64,000 nt of DNA from the NCBI RefSeq assembly GCF_012584455.1, contig NZ_JABAEB010000001.1:414701-478700 (forward strand). Reading direction: 5' to 3'. The translations under genes and the position numbers were made by a program. The notes beneath the pieces are model-generated. The model searched no databases. It was not told where the DNA came from and saw nothing but the letters and a program-made list of their open reading frames with translations. Source of the DNA: Shewanella oncorhynchi. GTDB taxonomy: Bacteria; Pseudomonadota; Gammaproteobacteria; Enterobacterales; Shewanellaceae. Shown here in pieces: positions 35,901 to 44,036 of this stretch (its first letter is position 1; each line of letters opens with the position of its first letter).

Positions 35901-37721
35901 CAGCGCCTGCGTGATAAAGTGCTGTTCGCAGCTGGCTTTGAGTGATAAGAAATTAGCTAGGCAGGTCAGGCCGTTATCGATTCGCTTTTTTTCTAAAGCC
36001 CATATGGGGTTATTTACTTTAACGCTTTTAAGATCTGGCACTTCGGATAGCCAGCTCGTTGTTGAAATCAGCGGCGTGACTTGTTGTAAGCTTTGTGGTT
36101 TCTCAAGCTTGAGAAAAATACTGACAGTTTGGGCTTGGGTATCAAGTTGGCTAAGCAACTGGCTTATTTCTACCAAAGTAGAGGTTAATGCCTGCTGCAA
36201 TGCAGGTGAAAAGTCAGTGCGACCAGACATCGCAAATGGATGCGCTGCAGGTATGCCAATGCGTGCTAGTTGCTGTACTAATTCCGTAACCAGTTTCCTC
36301 GTATTACTGTACTCCTCAGCTGTCCATTGTTCGAAGTAGCTAAAGGGGAGGGCTGGTAAGGAGTTGTCGGGATCCTTTGTCTTCAATTGTAGCAATGAGC
36401 CCAACGCTTCAATGTAATTGATACCGCTACGCAGAATAGGGGCTCGGATGGCATGCACATAAGCATCCAGCGAGGCTTTTGATTCCGCTAAATCTGAAAA
36501 CTCTTGCTCCCGGTTTGCTGTTTGTGGCCGACCTTGCTCAAGTGACTCAGCAATAGAACCAAGCACAGATTTCTTGGTACTTTTGTGACTATGTAGTTCG
36601 AGTACGGCGTAGCCCATATGAGTTTCATCAAGGCGTTTTTTCACCACCTCAAGTGCTGCCATTTTTTGTGCAACAAACAGCACCTTTTTACCCAGCGCAA
36701 CTGCTTCGGCAATAATGTTGGTGATAGTTTGGGATTTACCTGTACCTGGCGGCCCTTGAATGATCAGGTCCGCGCCAGATTTCATCGCCAAGATTGCTTC
36801 AATCTGGCTAGAATCGGCGTCTTTTACCAAGTGGAGTTTTTCTGGATGATTCAGATCTGCAGGATTGATCTCTGCATCATGGGGAAAGCCATCACGAAAT
36901 AAGCGGCCAATTAAAGGTAACTGTGATGGTTTTTTTCCTTCCGGCCAGCCTGTAGGGTCCAAGTCCATGTACATTTGAAACTTGCCAAAAGAGAACAGCC
37001 CTAAACCAATTTTATCCTGATGCACTCGCCATGAAGGTTGCACTGTAATCGCATCTGATACCGCCTGATAATAATCTGTGATGACCATCTCATCAGAATA
37101 AGCGGGAAGCATTAACTTAAATTCAGTCCTTAGTTTTGCAGCTAAGGTCAGGTTTGAACCCTGCTCTTCGCCGGTGTAGCGCAATTTGAAGCTATCTCTG
37201 GCTGATGATCGCATTAGTTGAACTGGGATCAGAATTAAAGGTGCATATCTTGAAACAGATGAGTTTGTTGGCTCATTCCACTGTAAAAAACCAAGTGCTA
37301 AATACAGAACCTCAACACCTTGTTCTTGCAGCATTGTATGGGCTTCGGTTTCCAGTTTCAGCAGGGCTTTATCCAGCTTGGCGGGCACTAATCCGGTTTG
37401 TAGGTATTTGTCGGTGAAGCGGGCCACTCCCTTTTTCTGTTCGAGGTATAAATCAAGAGGTGGCAATTCCAAATCATCGTCGGTCTGAAAGAATGATCCT
37501 TCATCTTCACTGTCGGCAATTTTTTGCTGATAAGCTTCTGGCAGTGGTAAAAAGCTGAGTGTGTTTTCTTGCTCAACGAGCATTTCAAATATCTTGGCAG
37601 ATTGCTCATCAATAATGTCGAGGGCTTTACTACCACTGCGGTAATTCAGTTGAGGGTTGGATCGAAGACCCATATCAAGTAATTCCAGACGCGCACGTTC
37701 CAGTTGCTGCTCAACAACCAT
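32967..37721 (-). CDS. DUF4011/DUF3320 superfamily-1 helicase with Vsr-like nuclease domain
   Basis: 1584 residues from the ATG at 37721 (GGAG ten bases upstream; the frame extends 11 codons further). Order: N-terminal DUF4011-type region (1-300, opening VVEQQLERARLELLDMGLRS), helicase Walker A GPPGTGKS near 323-330, a long helical insert (about 440-900), Walker B VIFDEASQIPAPDALGAML with VVGDSKQMPP near 950, late motifs ENVQGDERDVILIS and NVLISRAR, then a PD-(D/E)XK/Vsr-like domain (GYQVATRVGSQGYYIDLAI ... ALEYDGAGYY, about 1260-1360) and a C-terminal winged-helix DUF3320 part. All key motifs look intact. Such proteins recur in defence islands. It heads the operon with the AAA ATPase. Confidence 0.88.
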   Translation of the reverse strand: MVVEQQLERARLELLDMGLRSNPQLNYRSGSKALDIIDEQSAKIFEMLVEQENTLSFLPLPEAYQQKIADSEDEGSFFQTDDDLELPPLDLYLEQKKGVARFTDKYLQTGLVPAKLDKALLKLETEAHTMLQEQGVEVLYLALGFLQWNEPTNSSVSRYAPLILIPVQLMRSSARDSFKLRYTGEEQGSNLTLAAKLRTEFKLMLPAYSDEMVITDYYQAVSDAITVQPSWRVHQDKIGLGLFSFGKFQMYMDLDPTGWPEGKKPSQLPLIGRLFRDGFPHDAEINPADLNHPEKLHLVKDADSSQIEAILAMKSGADLIIQGPPGTGKSQTITNIIAEAVALGKKVLFVAQKMAALEVVKKRLDETHMGYAVLELHSHKSTKKSVLGSIAESLEQGRPQTANREQEFSDLAESKASLDAYVHAIRAPILRSGINYIEALGSLLQLKTKDPDNSLPALPFSYFEQWTAEEYSNTRKLVTELVQQLARIGIPAAHPFAMSGRTDFSPALQQALTSTLVEISQLLSQLDTQAQTVSIFLKLEKPQSLQQVTPLISTTSWLSEVPDLKSVKVNNPIWALEKKRIDNGLTCLANFLSLKASCEQHFITQALDADLLSIKQGLIGKTDKWWRFLSSSYRQAKAQLAGLWLGALPASSTDWLTALDTALTYQSTKKELTSYHPLLSEAFGAQWQGEFSEHSELTQINSWINTFYTKVNRLELSQSLAELIDTGIDKKLLHDQTNSLTALCNAIAVQAQTLQELIQIPDSNPNHDLAVMQFTQLNVWLEGWKNSALLYDFARYNQIIKAFEPYNIKDFTKHAYSWHAAPDLLMTVFELSYYSGLVNYAYDSSEAIRHFDRNKHEQSLRDFKRIDGNSLFFAQEFLVNSLYERLPKKTAKGEMELVLRELGKKKRHIPIRKLLAEAGNVIQQVKPIFMMSPMSIATYLKQGALDFDLVIFDEASQIPAPDALGAMLRGRQVIVVGDSKQMPPSNLFGKAVELEEEELENSATAEMESILALMEARGAASKMLRWHYRSRHDSLIAVSNDQFYKNKLVAFPSPGFHPDATGLKFHYLPETHYDKGSSRTNTGEVKAVVAAVLNHALTKPHLSLGVVAFSLSQRDAILLELEKVRRLQPETDEFFARHAGGDEFFVKNLENVQGDERDVILISICYGKTSTGQLSQNFGLLNKPGGERRLNVLISRARLAMEVFANFKGDELKVGADSPFGVRSLQIFLQFAESGQLNKAYEKQQEQNFAFGALLHQAIQRLGYQVATRVGSQGYYIDLAIKHPEDPSKFVLALEYDGAGYYGATSARDRERLRQSVLEGLGWSFERIWSTDWFRDPEAELHRLKVLIDKAITQHDELMVTMAAQATSTRQVKHKVAAPEAIATPIIRVEEEQPEFEACTTPYKKADVSKLNIPHVDDFSAIPLSMLVYAVERIVETEYPIFASLVATRLANAAGLTRVGAKIKRTVDQAITGAVAKGLIQLDSDEVLWPHGRSTVKLRNWNSVDTATRKLENVCDAELTNALLLTVQDAHAISVTDAASAALGLLGFQRATAQAAERMAKLAQIQCDKGVLVCENERLKIAVS

Positions 37722-38216
37722 AAAAATCCATCTCCGAGATATGCTGAACAGCAATAGTTTTCACTAGGTTTTGCTGGTGGCGTTGTTTAAAAATCTACCA
37801 TATCAACGGTTGTTTCTAAAAGCAATCTTGCTAATTATTAGAATGATAAGAATAAGTCGTGCAGAAAGTGAGTGGGCGTATATTGCTTTTATTGGTCGTT
37901 AATAAATTTAACGAAATTAGCTAAAGTTGATGGTGCAATTCGCCATGAGATTACTGCTCAACTTATGACTAATTAGGAAAAATGTGTTCCAGCAATTCTG
38001 GGTATTCCCTTTTGCAAGCAAATTATCTAATCGGCCAGCCTCCGAGGAGTTATTACGCGCTACGGAATGATTTAACCAACAACGCCATGCTAATCGATCA
38101 TGAATATGGCTCATGTTGTATGTGAAATAAAACCGTTTTTGTTCATGTGCCGAACCACGTATAAATGACTCCAAGCGAAATATTAGACAAGCTTGAAGTT
38201 TCACCCTAGCTAAGCC

Positions 38217-38246
38217 ATCAGAACTTAAGTTATTGGCACTTAAGTT
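38217..38246. repeat. two 15-bp tandem units
   Basis: ATCAGAACTTAAGTT is followed directly by ATTGGCACTTAAGTT. Both contain ACTTAAGTT, an imperfect palindrome that might be an operator or may belong to the same short-repeat family as the 14-bp arrays. Confidence 0.6.
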
Positions 38247-38292
38247 AAATATAACCTCAGACAGAACTCGAATAATCTCTATCAGAGTCGGG

Positions 38293-38306
38293 TCTAGAAG
38301 CTAGAA
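38293..38306. repeat. 14-bp sequence TCTAGAAGCTAGAA, right copy
   Basis: Same 14 bases as 29442-29455, in the same orientation, about 8.85 kb apart. Possible boundary of an inserted segment. Confidence 0.6.
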
Positions 38307-38358
38307 GCGCAGGGCATAAACTCAGGTTTGAAATCAGACAATGGGATACTGGATCACT

Positions 38359-39333
38359 ATGAATAAGCATTTTACATTTACGATTAACAGCATTTGTCTC
38401 GATGAAAATTATCATCCCTCAGACAAGACGCGTATCACCACCAACTTTGCTAATTTGGCCAGAGGCAGTCATCGCCAAGCGAACTTACGCAACGCGTTAA
38501 AGATGATTGATAACAGTTTTAATGCCTTAGCGCATTGGGATAACCCTAAAGGCGATCGTTATACTGTCGAACTTGAAATTATCTCCGTTAATTTGGATAT
38601 TGACGGCAGCGGTCAAACCTTCCCATCGATTGAAATTTTGAAAACCAATATTGTTGATCATAAAACCAATAAACGTATTGAAGGCATTGTCGGCAATAAC
38701 TTTTCATCTTACGTACGCGATTATGACTTTAGCGTGTTACTTGCAGAGCATAATAAGGGCCAAGCCAAATTTAGTATTCCAGATGATTTTGGTGGTCTAC
38801 ATGGCAAGCTATTTCAGTCTTTTGTTAATTCTGATGCTTATAAACAGAATTTTAATAAGCCACCTGTTATCTGTCTCAGTGTTTCGGATAATAAAACCTA
38901 CCATAGAATTGAGAATCAGCATCCCGTATTAGGGGTTGAATATCAGCCAAATGAATCGTCTTTAACTGAGCAATATTTCAAAAAAATGGGCTTACAGGTG
39001 CGCTATTTTATGCCGCCCAATAGCGTGGCGCCGTTAGCTTTTTATTTCTTTGGTGATTTACTCAATGATTACACTCACCTTGAGTTGATAAGCACCATCA
39101 GCACTATGGGTACCTTTCAAAAAATCTATCGCCCTGAGATTTATAACGCCAATGCTGTTGCAGGAAAATGCTATCAACCTAATTTGAAAAACTTGGATCA
39201 TTCACTGACTCAAATTGTTTATGACCGAGCTGAACGTAGCCAATTGGCGAATGAGCAAGGCAAATTTGCAGCGGAGCACTTTATCAAACCCTATCAAACG
39301 TTTTTTGAACAATGGTCTGCTAATTACGATTAG
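38359..39333 (+). CDS. mesX: MesX (DUF1852 protein), partner of methionine synthase MesD
   Basis: 324 residues from the ATG at 38359, which has GGA five bases upstream; an earlier ATG at 38341 is less well placed. The sequence fits DUF1852: opening FTFTINSICLDENYHPSDKTRITTNFANLARG, then IEGIVGNNFSSYVRDYDFSVLLAEHNKGQ and HPVLGVEYQ. DUF1852 proteins (MesX) are known to be needed together with the short MetE-like methionine synthase MesD, in an oxygen-dependent, folate-independent route to methionine; the methyl donor is not known to me. mesD follows after 55 bases on the same strand, which supports the call. No signal peptide. Confidence 0.88.
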   Translation: MNKHFTFTINSICLDENYHPSDKTRITTNFANLARGSHRQANLRNALKMIDNSFNALAHWDNPKGDRYTVELEIISVNLDIDGSGQTFPSIEILKTNIVDHKTNKRIEGIVGNNFSSYVRDYDFSVLLAEHNKGQAKFSIPDDFGGLHGKLFQSFVNSDAYKQNFNKPPVICLSVSDNKTYHRIENQHPVLGVEYQPNESSLTEQYFKKMGLQVRYFMPPNSVAPLAFYFFGDLLNDYTHLELISTISTMGTFQKIYRPEIYNANAVAGKCYQPNLKNLDHSLTQIVYDRAERSQLANEQGKFAAEHFIKPYQTFFEQWSANYD

Positions 39334-39388
39334 TTGCTCTGAGCCTAATCGTCACGCTCAATAATTAACCCAATACGGCATCATTATT

Positions 39389-40453
39389 ATGACAACACGA
39401 CTTAATAAAACCCTGATTAACAACAGACTGTTACCGACTTCAACTGCGGGCAGTTTACCTAAACCTTTATGGCTTGCAGAGCCTGAAACACTTTGGTCTC
39501 CATGGAAATTGCAAGGAGAGGAATTAATTACCGGGAAACACGATGCACTGCGTTTGTCATTACAGGATCAACAGCTAGCAGGGATTGATATTGTCAGTGA
39601 TGGCGAGCAAACGCGGCAACATTTTGTCACTACCTTTATTGAGCACCTTAATGGCGTTGATTTTTCAAAACGTAAAATCGTTAAAATTCGTGATCGCTAT
39701 GATGCGAGCGTGCCCACGGTTGTCGGCCCAGTGAGCCGCCAAAAGTCGGTGTTTGTTGAAGATGCCAAATTTTTACGCAAGCAAACTACGCAACCGATTA
39801 AATGGGCCCTACCTGGCCCTATGACCATGATAGATACGCTTTATGATGACCATTATAAAAGTCGCGAAAAGCTTGCTTGGGAATTTGCCAAAATTCTTAA
39901 TGAGGAAGCCAAAGAATTAGAAGCGGCGGGTGTTGATATTATCCAATTTGATGAGCCGGCTTTTAATGTGTTTTTTGATGAGGTAAACGATTGGGGTATC
40001 GCGTGTTTAGAAAGAGCCATTGAAGGGCTAAAATGCGAAACGGCGGTGCATATTTGTTATGGTTATGGCATCAAAGCCAATACAGATTGGAAAAAAACCT
40101 TGGGCTCAGAGTGGCGCCAATATGAAGAAGTGTTTCCTAAACTGCAAAAGTCTAATATCGATATTATCTCGCTAGAATGTCACAACTCCCATGTGCCAAT
40201 GGAGCTACTTGAACTCATTCGCGGTAAGAAAGTCATGGTCGGCGCGATTGATGTCGCCACCGACACGATTGAAACCGCAGAGGAAGTGGCTGACACCCTA
40301 CGAAAAGCCCTTAAATTTGTCGATGCCGACAAGCTTTATCCTTGTACTAACTGTGGCATGACGCCTTTATCCCATCAAGTCGCAAGAGGTAAACTCAACG
40401 CCTTAAGTGCAGGCGCAGAGATCGTCAGAAAAGAGCTCTTGGCATTAAGATAA
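39389..40453 (+). CDS. mesD: MesD-type core methionine synthase (short MetE-like)
   Basis: 354-residue protein equal to the C-terminal catalytic half of cobalamin-independent methionine synthase, without the N-terminal folate-binding half. Zinc ligands are visible: His221 and Cys223 (VHICYGYG), Glu263 (SLECHNS) and Cys322 (YPCTNCGM). It opens LLPTSTAGSLPKPLWL with the GS-P of MetE-like proteins and has FDEPAFNV. Pairing with the DUF1852 gene marks it as MesD and not MesA-C. It transfers a methyl group to homocysteine. Ribosome site weak. The sulphur-starvation operator could not be identified. Confidence 0.88.
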   Translation: MTTRLNKTLINNRLLPTSTAGSLPKPLWLAEPETLWSPWKLQGEELITGKHDALRLSLQDQQLAGIDIVSDGEQTRQHFVTTFIEHLNGVDFSKRKIVKIRDRYDASVPTVVGPVSRQKSVFVEDAKFLRKQTTQPIKWALPGPMTMIDTLYDDHYKSREKLAWEFAKILNEEAKELEAAGVDIIQFDEPAFNVFFDEVNDWGIACLERAIEGLKCETAVHICYGYGIKANTDWKKTLGSEWRQYEEVFPKLQKSNIDIISLECHNSHVPMELLELIRGKKVMVGAIDVATDTIETAEEVADTLRKALKFVDADKLYPCTNCGMTPLSHQVARGKLNALSAGAEIVRKELLALR

Positions 40454-40543
40454 GACGCGTTAAGTGTTGCTGTCTGTTTTACAGCAGCATGTTTTATAGC
40501 AGCATAAGTCTAGCTTTGTTGAAAAGGTATCGACGTAAGTATT

Positions 40544-40578
40544 AAAAAAAACGGGATTGGCATTCTGATGCCAATCCC
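40544..40578 (-). terminator. intrinsic terminator of the aguA-amidase operon
   Basis: Perfect 11-bp stem GGGATTGGCAT / ATGCCAATCCC with a 4-base loop. On the minus strand it is followed by C-free eight T residues after one G. It lies about 60 bases past the amidase stop. On the plus strand (mesD side) no T-run follows. Confidence 0.85.
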
Positions 40579-40635
40579 ATTGTTCATTTCTAAACTCATG
40601 CATTTAGTGCCTGGGCTTATGCATTGTCTTAGCGC

Positions 40636-42342
40636 TTATTGGCCAAGCTTTGGCGTGCGTGGCGGTATCATGCGCCTGTTACCTGTTGACTCAAATGCAC
40701 CTGCAAATTTAAGCAGGTTATTATCGTCATAGGCGCGGCCCGCGAAGGTCAAACCCACTGGCATGCCAATATCGGCCATCACACCCATAGGCACAGTTAC
40801 AGTCGGCACGCCTAAATGGCGAATCGCAAGGTTTCCATTAGCGACCCAAACTCCGTTGCTCCAAGCGATATCGGCGGAAGCCGGATTCAAATGGGCATCG
40901 GCAGGGCCGACATCTGCCACGGTTGGGAACAGCACGGCATCAAGCTTAAGCTCGTCCATCCAGTCTTCGAGATCTAGCTTACGGGTCTTCTCTAAGCCAC
41001 GCAGACCATCGGGAATGCTGTCGATCTGGTCATAGGATTTAAGACCACGCTTAGCCATGTTGACGTACTCTTCCATGCCTGCCGCTAAGTCACCTTCACG
41101 ATTCGGCAGGGTGCCTAAGTCGTGTGGGAAAATCAGATAGCCGTTAACATCTTCAAGCTTGTTGAGTTTAGGGTCATTGTTAGCACGCAGGAATTCATCG
41201 AATGCCCAACCCGAGAGTTCCCATAATTCATCATGGAGGAATTGAGGCGTGACGATACCGCGGTTAAACACGGTCGGCGCGCCTGGGCGATCACCTTCAC
41301 AATTTGAAACCAGCGGGAAATCGACTTCAATCACTTCGGCGCCAGCGGCTTCTAAGGCTTTGCGTGCCGCTTCCCATAGATCGATAACCGATTGGCGGGT
41401 ATGAATACGTTGACCCGTTGGCCCCCCGATACCTGGGTTTTCGCTAGTGCCCGCCAATTCATCTTTATTGATGTACATGCGCGGCACGCCAAAACGCTTA
41501 CCCTTAAGCGTGTCGGCTTTAGCGGCAAGCTCCAGATAAGATTCTGGGCGAACTGTCGATGCTTTAGGGATTTGTACCCAAGGTTGCAGACGCCAGAGAT
41601 CGCCACGGGTGATAGGATCGTCGGCCACAATCACATCCAACACTTCAAGCATATCGGCCATAGTGCGGGTATAAGGCACGACAACATCCATGGTCGGCGT
41701 TAACGGCCAGTTACCGCGCACGGAAATCACGCCCCGTGACGGAGTGTAAGCACACAAACCGTTATTGGACGCAGGACCTCGACCGCTTGACCAAGTTTCT
41801 TCAGCAAGACCAAAAGCAGAGTAACTTGCCGCTGTGCCCGTGCCTGCCCCATTGGAAGAGCCCGAAGCGAATGGTGCAGTAAGATACTCAGCATTATATG
41901 GACTTTCAGCGCGGCCATAGTGACCACGCTGCATGCCGCCATTGGCCATGGGTGGCATATTGGTTTTGCCTAAGCAAATAGCACCCGCGGCGCGTAGGCG
42001 CTCAACGGCGAAGGCATCGTATTGCGCCACTAAATCCTTAAAGGCTGGGCTGCCAGACGCCGCCGTCAGTCCCTTCACCAAATAGCTATCCTTGGCTGTA
42101 TAAGGAATACCCTCAAGTGGGCTCAGTGTTTCACCACGGGCGCGGCGCGCATCTGACGCCTCAGCTTCTTTGAGCGCATCGGGATTGTGTACCACTAACG
42201 CATTGAGCTTAGTCTTTGTCGCAGGGCCGTCATACGCCTCAACCCGCGCGAGGAACGATTTAACCAACTCTACTGCGGTGGTGCGGCCAGATTCGAGCGC
42301 AGCACGCAGCTCGGTAATGGAAACTTCAGTGACTTCAAACAT
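40636..42342 (-). CDS. amidase-signature family hydrolase
   Basis: 568-residue amidase-signature enzyme from the ATG at 42342, which has a strong GGAGG seven bases upstream; the frame runs 17 codons further without support. The catalytic triad can be placed: Lys84 (PYTAKDSY), cis-Ser162 (SGSSNGAG) and nucleophile Ser186 (ETWSSGRGPAS), with the expected 24-residue Ser-Ser distance. The usual glycines before the nucleophile are replaced by Trp-Ser, so the substrate pocket is unusual. The gene follows aguA by about 70 bases. An attractive substrate is N-carbamoylputrescine, the AguA product, normally handled by the unrelated AguB; this is inference. Confidence 0.85.
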   Translation of the reverse strand: MFEVTEVSITELRAALESGRTTAVELVKSFLARVEAYDGPATKTKLNALVVHNPDALKEAEASDARRARGETLSPLEGIPYTAKDSYLVKGLTAASGSPAFKDLVAQYDAFAVERLRAAGAICLGKTNMPPMANGGMQRGHYGRAESPYNAEYLTAPFASGSSNGAGTGTAASYSAFGLAEETWSSGRGPASNNGLCAYTPSRGVISVRGNWPLTPTMDVVVPYTRTMADMLEVLDVIVADDPITRGDLWRLQPWVQIPKASTVRPESYLELAAKADTLKGKRFGVPRMYINKDELAGTSENPGIGGPTGQRIHTRQSVIDLWEAARKALEAAGAEVIEVDFPLVSNCEGDRPGAPTVFNRGIVTPQFLHDELWELSGWAFDEFLRANNDPKLNKLEDVNGYLIFPHDLGTLPNREGDLAAGMEEYVNMAKRGLKSYDQIDSIPDGLRGLEKTRKLDLEDWMDELKLDAVLFPTVADVGPADAHLNPASADIAWSNGVWVANGNLAIRHLGVPTVTVPMGVMADIGMPVGLTFAGRAYDDNNLLKFAGAFESTGNRRMIPPRTPKLGQ

Positions 42343-42415
42343 CTTACGCCCTCCCGCAGAAAGCCAATTGTGGTGAAATAACAGTGACATCAATCGTCAT
42401 TCTGTTCTCCTTGGG

Positions 42416-43528
42416 TTACTTTCCAGCAGGGATTTGCTGAGTAATACAATGGATATTGCCACCACCTAATAAAATCTCACGGGCTGGCACACCCACAATC
42501 TCATGCTCTGGGAAGATTTCCTGCAGTTTTTCGGCTGCGATATCATCGGTTGCAGGGTCAAGCAACGGGAACACGATGCGATTATTGGTGATTAAAAAGT
42601 TCACATAAGAACCTGCTAAACGCTCACCCGCCGTGCGTGGCACGCCAGTGCCTTCGGTCACACCTTTTGATTCTTCTTCGGTGCAATATAGCGGCCCCGG
42701 TTGAGGCAATAGATGGATTTTTAACTTACGGCCTTTGGCATCCACGGTATTTTGCAGCACTTCGAGCGCCGCTTTTGAGCGCGGATATTGTGGATCAGTC
42801 TCATCATCGGTCCAGTGTAGAATGACTTCACCAGGACGGGCAAAACAGCACATATTGTCGATATGACCATCGGTCTCATCCATATACACGCCATCTTGCA
42901 ACCATATAAACTGCTTAACATTCAAATAGTCACGCAGTAAGTCTTCAATCTGTTCTTTTGTCAGTTCAGGGTTACGGTTGGCATTGAGTAAACATTCTGC
43001 ACTCGTCATACAGGTGCCTTCACCATCGACATGGATGGAGCCACCTTCGAGGATCAGCGGCGCGCTGTAACGGGCAAAACCATGCTGCGCAAGCATTTGC
43101 TGCGCGACTTGCTCGTCCTTATCCCATGGGAAGTACAAACCACCGTTATGGCCGCCCCAAGCATTAAAACCCCAGTCAACACCACGGCATTCGCCATTAT
43201 CATTCACAACTACGGTTGGCCCTGTATCGCGAGCCCAGCAATCGTTACTGTCCATTTCAACCAAGGTGACGTGCGATGGCATCACTTTTTGAGCTTCAGC
43301 TAAAAAGGCTTTAGGTACACCCATATACACGGGCGTTGCACCACCAATGGCATCGGCCACCATAGCAAAGGTCGCCTGAGCATAAGCACCAGCTGCACGC
43401 CAGTTATCAGGACGATAGGGCCAAATCATCCACACCGCTTGCTGCGCAGCCCATTCGCCAGGCATATAAAAACCATCTTGGGATGGCTTAGTCGTTAACT
43501 GCGTGGCATCCACTGTCACGTTTGTCAT
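42416..43528 (-). CDS. aguA: agmatine deiminase
   Basis: 370-residue guanidino-modifying enzyme that converts agmatine to N-carbamoylputrescine and ammonia in the arginine-decarboxylase route to putrescine. Marks: [69 protein letters not shown] and the catalytic Cys361 in GGGNIHC. Length is the family norm. GGAG nine bases before ATG. First gene of a two-gene operon with an amidase-signature gene; no nitrilase-type aguB is nearby. Confidence 0.96.
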   Translation of the reverse strand: MTNVTVDATQLTTKPSQDGFYMPGEWAAQQAVWMIWPYRPDNWRAAGAYAQATFAMVADAIGGATPVYMGVPKAFLAEAQKVMPSHVTLVEMDSNDCWARDTGPTVVVNDNGECRGVDWGFNAWGGHNGGLYFPWDKDEQVAQQMLAQHGFARYSAPLILEGGSIHVDGEGTCMTSAECLLNANRNPELTKEQIEDLLRDYLNVKQFIWLQDGVYMDETDGHIDNMCCFARPGEVILHWTDDETDPQYPRSKAALEVLQNTVDAKGRKLKIHLLPQPGPLYCTEEESKGVTEGTGVPRTAGERLAGSYVNFLITNNRIVFPLLDPATDDIAAEKLQEIFPEHEIVGVPAREILLGGGNIHCITQQIPAGK

Positions 43529-44036
43529 GAGTTTTGTCTCCAGTAATGCTTAAAAACGATAAGGGTGTGCGTCCTAACATCGGACGACAGAATCGAAATA
43601 TACCTAACATCAATCAAATGAATAAATTGAAGGACCGCATTTATCATGTGCATAGTTTGGCCGCAATTGTCAGGTCTTCACTCGGTGAGTTTTAGCTTCA
43701 TTGAAATATTGCTGCGTATCTTATCATTTAAGATGGCTTGCGCTAAATACTTGTATGCAGGACATAGATGAGAATTTGTAGGGGAGGAAGGTTGTCAATT
43801 TATTGCTCACGAGATGAGTGAATTACGAAATGGAGCGAATGCTCTTTAGTTAAAATAAGTCTTAGTTGAAATACGGCACTAAAATCTGATCTCAGCATCA
43901 AAATAGCGCTTTTATTTTACCTAGCTTATCATCATCGGTTTATTGTAGTCTTTTGCTAAAAAACACTGCGGAGGCGTATTTTTTGTTCTTTCTCAATATT
44001 CGCCCGTTGCAGTATTTATCTTTAAAGGATATCAGC
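43529..44036. other. long spacer between aguA and mazG
   Basis: About 500 AT-rich bases between divergent genes. I see no gene and no certain promoter. An open frame joins the last 84 bases to mazG, but the AAGGA at the mazG ATG (44037) shows the true start. This spacer marks the return from the accessory region to conserved core order. Confidence 0.6.

Larger units (their letters stand above)
37722..38358. other. intergenic stretch between helicase and mesX
   Basis: About 640 AT-rich bases with no convincing gene. It must hold the promoters for both divergent operons, but I could not fix a clear -35/-10 pair. It contains two 15-bp tandem units (38217-38246) and the right copy of the 14-bp TCTAGAAGCTAGAA. 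A 95-codon minus-strand frame (37917-38204) has no recognisable features. Confidence 0.5.

Noticed and set aside
37000..38000. CRISPR array or prophage integrase in the accessory region
   Set aside because: No regularly spaced direct repeats and no integrase, recombinase or phage structural genes were seen anywhere in the window.
37917..38204. 95-codon minus-strand frame upstream of the helicase gene
   Set aside because: No ribosome site, cysteine/asparagine/histidine-rich random-looking composition, no known domain.
38276..38310. Possible MetJ operator before mesX
   Set aside because: The CTAG-rich words do not match tandem AGACGTCT boxes well enough.
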